Part shown: positions 6,195-9,904 of the stretch, in pieces
Numbering within the stretch: the first letter of the stretch is position 1
How the letters are laid out: every line of letters starts with the position of its first letter
From: JABDPF01 sp036351575
GTDB taxonomy: Bacteria; Pseudomonadota; Gammaproteobacteria; Xanthomonadales; SZUA-36
Assembly: GCA_036351575.1 (NCBI GenBank)
Contig: JAZBPJ010000120.1
Coordinates: forward strand, 1 to 9,904
Reading direction: 5' to 3'
DNA: 9,904 nucleotides
Notes under the pieces: generated by a model
Told to the model about the DNA's origin: nothing
Seen by the model: only the letters and a program-made list of their open reading frames with translations
Database searches by the model: none
Position numbers and translations under genes: made by a program

Positions 6195-7148
6195 TCAGGC
6201 GGGTTTCTCGCCGCTTTGCCAGGGCGAATCCGTGATCATCGCGCTCTCGGCGACCTCGAGAAACGCACGTGCCTGGGCTGACAGGTACTTGCCGCGACGC
6301 ATCACGATGCCATAGCTGCGGCGGGGAAAATACTCGCTCATGTTGCGCGCTACCAGGCGGTCGTCTTTGCGCAGGCAGATGCCGGTGACGATCGAGACGC
6401 CGAAATCGAGTTCCACGTAGCGCTTGATCACTTCCCAGCCGCCCACTTCGAGCGTGACGTTGAACGGCACCTGGTGCTGCTGGAAGACGCGGTCGATCAT
6501 TCTCCATGTGGTCAGTCGCCGCGGCGGCAGGATCAGCCCATAGGGTGCAATGTCCTCGATCGCCACGCTTTCCTGCTCGGAAAGAGGGTGTCCGAGCGGC
6601 ATGATCAGGGCCGGTTCAAAAGAACACACGGGCTGGTAACTGATGTCCGACGGCACATCGAGCATCGAGCCGATCGCCAGGTCGACCTCGTCGTCCCGCA
6701 GCATGGCCAGGCCGTCGCGCCCGGTAACGTTCTTGAGGTGTACGTGGATGTTCGGGTATTGCTCGCGGAAGGCCTGAACGATGCGCGGAAGCAGGTAGAT
6801 AATCGTCGACTCGCCCGCGGCGATGATCACCTCGCCGCTGTTCAGGTCGCCTTTCATCTGGCTGTGGAAGCGGGCGTTCAGCGACTCCAGTCCCGCAACC
6901 AGGGGGCGCGCCATCTCGTACAGTTCCTGGCCCTCGCGCGTCAGGTTGATGCGCGGGCCGTGCCGTTCGAACAGCACGGTGTCGAGTTCGCGCTCCAGTG
7001 CGCGGATCTGCAGGCTGATGGCCGGCTGGCTGAGAAACAGCTCCTCGGCGGCATCGGTCATCTTGCCGCTCTTGGCCACCGCGCAGAACGCACGCAGCTG
7101 CTTGAGCTGGTTTCCCTTGTAATAAAAACGAGTCGGTTTATTCGTCAA
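6195..7148 (-). CDS. LysR-family transcriptional regulator, CysB/CbbR-like, TTG start
   Basis: The 317-aa protein has a helix-turn-helix at about residues 14-72 (LKQLRAFCAVAKSGKM, then LFLSQPAISLQIRALEREL) and a typical LysR effector domain beginning near residue 100. The opening FYYKGNQLKQLRAF, with a short aromatic-basic tail before the helix, resembles a LysR group common in marine and sulfur-oxidising gammaproteobacteria; this is from memory. The frame is closed by a stop just upstream, and the only plausible start giving the full helix-turn-helix is TTG at 7148-7146, with no Shine-Dalgarno sequence. The gene converges on amtB and lies downstream of the ferredoxin reductase in the same direction, 79 bp apart, but has its own strong promoter. 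It may control the reductase, or cysteine or carbon metabolism; the target is unknown. Confidence 0.88.
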   Translation of the reverse strand: MTNKPTRFYYKGNQLKQLRAFCAVAKSGKMTDAAEELFLSQPAISLQIRALERELDTVLFERHGPRINLTREGQELYEMARPLVAGLESLNARFHSQMKGDLNSGEVIIAAGESTIIYLLPRIVQAFREQYPNIHVHLKNVTGRDGLAMLRDDEVDLAIGSMLDVPSDISYQPVCSFEPALIMPLGHPLSEQESVAIEDIAPYGLILPPRRLTTWRMIDRVFQQHQVPFNVTLEVGGWEVIKRYVELDFGVSIVTGICLRKDDRLVARNMSEYFPRRSYGIVMRRGKYLSAQARAFLEVAESAMITDSPWQSGEKPA

Positions 7149-7180
7149 TGCATCGAGCCGGAAAATTAACGATGCTTATT

Positions 7181-7209
7181 ATTAAACGGGGTAACGGTGG
7201 CCCTGTCAA
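7181..7209 (-). promoter_or_regulatory. Near-consensus sigma-70 promoter for the LysR gene at 6195-7148
   Basis: On the minus strand a perfect -35 TTGACA (7209-7204) and -10 TTTAAT (7186-7181, five of six bases) are 17 bp apart, the ideal spacing. Transcription would start near 7174, about 26 nt before the TTG codon. A promoter this strong for a LysR gene suggests repression by a bound protein, perhaps itself, but no clear operator was identified. Confidence 0.8.
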
Positions 7210-7227
7210 AATCCGATGTTTTAAAGA

Positions 7228-8283
7228 TCAGCTTTTGTGGGACAGGGTAAGCGCCGGAACGGGTACGTCCAGCCCGAATTCAAAAGAATCGTAAAAAAGC
7301 CGGTCCTCGGGCAGCCCGTGTTCGAGGAACAGCGGCTTGGCCGCTTCGATCATCGCCGGCGGGCCGCTCATGTAAACGTCGAAATCCTCGAGCCCGGGGT
7401 GCCGCTCCACTACCGCCTGGTGAACCAGCCCCTGGAACGCCTCTTTTCCAGGCGTTCCGGCACCCTCGGACAGGGCCCTTCGGTACACGATGTGCGCATG
7501 ATCCTGTGCCCAGCGGCTGGCGAGATCGTCCATGTACAGGTCTTCCAGCGCACGCGCGCCCCAGAACAGGTTGATTTCCCGTTGATCGTCCTGCTCCAGC
7601 AGGTTCTCGATCATCGACTTGAGCGGGGCAAAACCGGTTCCGCCGCCCATCATGATCAGCGGCCGCCCCGGCTGGTCGTTGCGCACGAAGAACGTGCCGA
7701 GCGGGCCTTCGAAACGCATGATGTCCCGTACCCTGAGTTCGTCGAACACGTAACCGGTGAAACCGCCGCCTTCGACGTGACGGATATGAAGCTCGATTTC
7801 GTTTTCCCGCGAGGGGCTGCTGGCGATCGAAAAGGCGCGCCGCTTGCCGCCTTCGACAATGATGTCGACGTACTGCCCCGCCAGAAATTGCAGGCGCTGG
7901 GCGGCGGGCAGGCAGAGCACGAGCCGCACCACGTTTTTGGAGAGAAAGTCCTTTTCCACGACACGTGCCGGCAGCATGCGCACCTGGATGTCTCGGACCG
8001 CCTCGATCTCGCGCGCCTCGATGATCAGGTCGTCCAGCGGTTCGGCCTGGCAGAACAGCGCGGCGCCGGCGTCGGCTTCCCCGGGTTCAAGGGCTTCGGG
8101 CTGGTGGTGCGGGTAATGCAGGCTGCCGCTGATCAGCGTGCCCTTGCAGCTTCCGCAGGTGCCATTCTTGCACGAGTAGGGCAGCATGACGCCCTGCCGC
8201 AGCGCGGCCGCGAGCACGGTTTCACCTTCGTCTACCGCGAACGTTTTACCGCTGCCGGCGATCGTGACTTCAAATGACTTCAT
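7228..8283 (-). CDS. Ferredoxin-fused FAD/NAD(P)H oxidoreductase (CDP-6-deoxy-glucoseen reductase-like)
   Basis: The 351-aa protein has three parts. An N-terminal plant-type 2Fe-2S domain (about 1-95) has ligands Cys38, Cys43, Cys46 and Cys78 in the CX4CX2C pattern. An FAD domain (about 100-200) has RRAFSIASSP (148-157). An NAD(P)-binding domain follows, with GGGTGFAPLKS (213-223) and YMSGPPAM (304-311). This is the layout of AscD/RfbI reductases and of electron-transfer components of many oxygenases. No partner enzyme is adjacent, so the electron acceptor is unknown. ATG 8283 is chosen because GGAGA lies about 8 nt upstream and because the domain begins there; a longer reading from 8367 would run across the acyltransferase promoter. 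Confidence 0.9.
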   Translation of the reverse strand: MKSFEVTIAGSGKTFAVDEGETVLAAALRQGVMLPYSCKNGTCGSCKGTLISGSLHYPHHQPEALEPGEADAGAALFCQAEPLDDLIIEAREIEAVRDIQVRMLPARVVEKDFLSKNVVRLVLCLPAAQRLQFLAGQYVDIIVEGGKRRAFSIASSPSRENEIELHIRHVEGGGFTGYVFDELRVRDIMRFEGPLGTFFVRNDQPGRPLIMMGGGTGFAPLKSMIENLLEQDDQREINLFWGARALEDLYMDDLASRWAQDHAHIVYRRALSEGAGTPGKEAFQGLVHQAVVERHPGLEDFDVYMSGPPAMIEAAKPLFLEHGLPEDRLFYDSFEFGLDVPVPALTLSHKS

Positions 8284-8365
8284 CGTGTTTTCTCCGTGTT
8301 GCGTGCATTTTCGCCGATCGGGCGCTGCTGTGGTAGGCTTGCGCCGATTTTTGAGAACTTCGACC
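8284..8365. promoter_or_regulatory. Divergent promoter region between the reductase and acyltransferase genes
   Basis: The 82 bp must hold promoters for both directions. On the plus strand, TG-G-TAGGCT (8331-8339) has the form of an extended -10 element, about 27 bp before the acyltransferase ATG, but no good -35 is seen. On the minus strand I find no convincing promoter. Confidence is low because both elements depart from consensus. Confidence 0.35.
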
Positions 8366-9130
8366 ATGGCTTATCTCAGGCTCGCATACCGCATACCCTG
8401 GCTGCTGTTCCTGGCGTTCATCGGGACGCCGGTGGTCGTGCTGTGCCAATACCGGCCGTTCAGCAACTGGAGATTCGGCCGGCGCAGCCTCGATGGCATC
8501 ATGGCCGCATGGTGGGGCCATACGATCTGCCGCATTTTCGGCTTGCGCCTGTCGGTTCGCGGGGCCATGCCGCCCGGGCCGCAACTGCTGGTCGCAAACC
8601 ATATTTCCTGGATCGATATCCCGGTGCTGCAGAGCGTGGCCACCGTTGGATTCGTGTCAAAGGACGAAATACGCAAATGGCCGGTGATCGGGTTCCTGGC
8701 GAAAGCGGGTAAAACCGTGTTCCTCGAACGCGGAAACCGAGCCTCGGCCGACGGTGTTACCGGGGCCATGGAAGACAGGCTGCGCGCGGGCGGCAACGTG
8801 GCGATTTTTCCCGAAGGGGGTATTCTTCCGGGGCCGGGTGTGAAGCGGTTTCATGGCCGTCTGTTCGCTGCCGCCATCCACACGGGCGCCCCGGTTCAGC
8901 CGGTAATGCTGCGCTACATGGTCGACGGAAAACACGATGACGGCATGACATTCCTGCCCGGTGAGAATTTCGTTGCGAATTTTATCCGCCTGTTCATGCA
9001 GGCGCCGCGTGACACGGAGGTCGAGGTGCTGCCCCGGCTGGAATCAACCCACCGGCGGCGCCGCGACCTTGCAGCCGAGGCCGAGGCCGCGGTGCGCGAG
9101 GCCTACGAAGCAGGGCCGTTGCGTGACTGA
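8366..9130 (+). CDS. 1-acyl-sn-glycerol-3-phosphate acyltransferase, PlsC family
   Basis: The 254-aa protein belongs to the PlsC lysophospholipid acyltransferase family, which transfers acyl chains onto lysophosphatidate or related lipids at the inner membrane. An N-terminal hydrophobic segment (about 8-28) is followed by motif I NHISWID with His79 and Asp84, motif II FLERGNR (119-125), motif III FPEGG (148-152) and a PVMLRY block (179-184). The catalytic His-Asp pair is intact. Motif III reads FPEGG rather than the usual FPEGT, which may mark a subfamily with a different donor or acceptor. ATG 8366 is preferred over 8186, which would overlap the divergent reductase. Its stop overlaps the start of the next gene by 8 bp, indicating coupled translation. 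Confidence 0.9.
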   Translation: MAYLRLAYRIPWLLFLAFIGTPVVVLCQYRPFSNWRFGRRSLDGIMAAWWGHTICRIFGLRLSVRGAMPPGPQLLVANHISWIDIPVLQSVATVGFVSKDEIRKWPVIGFLAKAGKTVFLERGNRASADGVTGAMEDRLRAGGNVAIFPEGGILPGPGVKRFHGRLFAAAIHTGAPVQPVMLRYMVDGKHDDGMTFLPGENFVANFIRLFMQAPRDTEVEVLPRLESTHRRRRDLAAEAEAAVREAYEAGPLRD

Positions 9131-9904
9131 GTCTTATACCGGTTTTCGGCCGCCATTCAGCCTGCGCAGCGGGCACCTGCAGTCTCTGCTGGGCAGCAGC
9201 GGCCTTCGCCGCAGGGCCATGGTGCGACGCTCGACCGCTTTGCAGGCGGCATCTGAAGTATGGACGCTGGATGGCGGCGAAGGCGTGCGCCTGCAGGGCC
9301 TGCTTTCGAGACAGCCCGGCGCAAGGCGCGGCCTCGCGGTGCTTTTGCACGGCTGGGAAGGCAACGTCAATTCCAATTACATGCTGGGAACCGGCGCCGC
9401 GCTCTACGCGGCTGGTTTCGACGTGTTTCGCCTGAATTTCCGTGACCACGGCGATACGCATCACCTGAACCCGGGACTGTTCCATTCCTGCCGCCTGGGC
9501 GAGGTCGTGCATGCCCTGCGCGACCTGCAGGACCGGACGGCCGCCGGTGGCTGGCGCCTGGGCGGCTACTCTCTGGGTGGGAATTTCTCGCTGCGGGTCG
9601 GGCTGAAGGCCGGCGAGGCCGGGCTCGACATCGGGCGCATCGTCGCCGTCTGCCCCGTTATCAAGCCCGTGCACGCCATGGACTCGATGGAACGGGGGCT
9701 GCGTTTTTATGAACGCTACTTCGAGCGCAAGTGGACGCGTTCGCTGAACGCCAAGAAGGCCGCCTTCCCGGAACTCTATGCGCATGAGAACTGGCATGAG
9801 ATCAAGGGCCTGCGCCAGCGCACGCATTATCTCGCGACACAGCACGGCTACGCGGATGCCGACGATTACTTCGACGGTTACTCGGTGGGTGACGGCCGCC
9901 TGGC
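9123..9904 (+). CDS. YheT-like alpha/beta hydrolase, right-truncated by the window
   Basis: The frame is open from GTG 9123 to the window edge (260 complete codons). The opening FRPPFSLRSGHLQSLL matches the N-terminal signature of the YheT/COG0429 hydrolases. The oxyanion-region HGWEGNVNSNY lies at about 76-86, and GYSLGG (148-153) carries the nucleophile Ser150. The catalytic Asp and His would lie beyond the edge. The family is a group of putative esterases or acylhydrolases whose substrates are mostly unknown. GTG is chosen because an internal ATG at codon 33 would remove the conserved N terminus. It overlaps the acyltransferase gene by 8 bp, so it is probably in the same operon, which suggests a lipid-related substrate. 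Confidence 0.85.
   Translation, partial: MTESYTGFRPPFSLRSGHLQSLLGSSGLRRRAMVRRSTALQAASEVWTLDGGEGVRLQGLLSRQPGARRGLAVLLHGWEGNVNSNYMLGTGAALYAAGFDVFRLNFRDHGDTHHLNPGLFHSCRLGEVVHALRDLQDRTAAGGWRLGGYSLGGNFSLRVGLKAGEAGLDIGRIVAVCPVIKPVHAMDSMERGLRFYERYFERKWTRSLNAKKAAFPELYAHENWHEIKGLRQRTHYLATQHGYADADDYFDGYSVGDGRL

Noticed and set aside
7201..7247. Inverted repeat CCCTGTC ... GACAGGG around the end of the reductase gene
   Set aside because: The loop is 33 nt and no T-run follows, and one arm is part of the LysR -35 region, so chance pairing is likelier than a terminator.
8994..9845. Open frame of 283 codons on the minus strand at the right end
   Set aside because: It lies opposite the acyltransferase end and the YheT-like hydrolase, both supported by conserved motifs; its own product shows none.
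1..9904. CRISPR arrays, transposases, tRNA or rRNA genes, attachment sites
   Set aside because: No regularly spaced repeats, transposase motifs, terminal inverted repeats or tRNA-like cloverleaf sequences were noticed. This was checked by eye only.

Overview
The window looks like chromosomal DNA of a GC-rich gammaproteobacterium. The evidence is the long Pseudomonas-type isocitrate lyase, a sigma-54/NtrC-type control region before glnK-amtB, short UUCG-type terminators and high third-position GC. No genus can be named from sequence alone. Most of the window is central metabolism and nutrient regulation. One patch of about 1 kb (3.0-3.8 kb) looks accessory and carries a toxin-antitoxin pair.

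Layout, left to right. (1) The last 38 codons of a VanX-type D-Ala-D-Ala dipeptidase end at 119. (2) A NodD/LeuO-type LysR regulator (183-1121, minus) is transcribed divergently from a 532-aa isocitrate lyase (1332-2930, plus). The 210-bp gap between them is AT-rich and holds two inverted repeats that could be regulator sites. aceA ends in a 13-bp-stem terminator with a UUCG loop. (3) About 230 bp without a gene follows, ending in two predicted hairpins and a T-run. (4) A RelE/HigB-type toxin and a HigA-type XRE antitoxin overlap nothing but sit 1 nt apart. Their start region carries two tandem 16-bp near-repeats that overlap the toxin start codon. A small two-helix membrane protein follows 23 bp later. 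(5) glnK and amtB lie behind a perfect 19-bp NtrC palindrome and a sigma-54 -24/-12 promoter, and end in a strong terminator. (6) On the minus strand are a second LysR regulator (TTG start, near-consensus sigma-70 promoter) and, upstream of it, a ferredoxin-fused FAD/NAD(P)H reductase. (7) Divergent from the reductase, a PlsC-like acyltransferase overlaps by 8 bp a YheT-like alpha/beta hydrolase that runs off the right edge.

How the genes work together: GlnK and AmtB are a known sensor-transporter pair for ammonium, and the promoter elements support induction under nitrogen limitation. Isocitrate lyase gives growth on C2 compounds and fatty acids, and the divergent LysR gene is a candidate regulator of it. 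The acyltransferase and hydrolase are probably translationally coupled and may share a lipid role. The toxin-antitoxin operon is self-contained and probably autoregulated.

I did not find a clear novel system. The most unusual parts are the toxin-antitoxin start region, the toxin-antitoxin-membrane-protein arrangement, and the structured non-coding stretch just before it.
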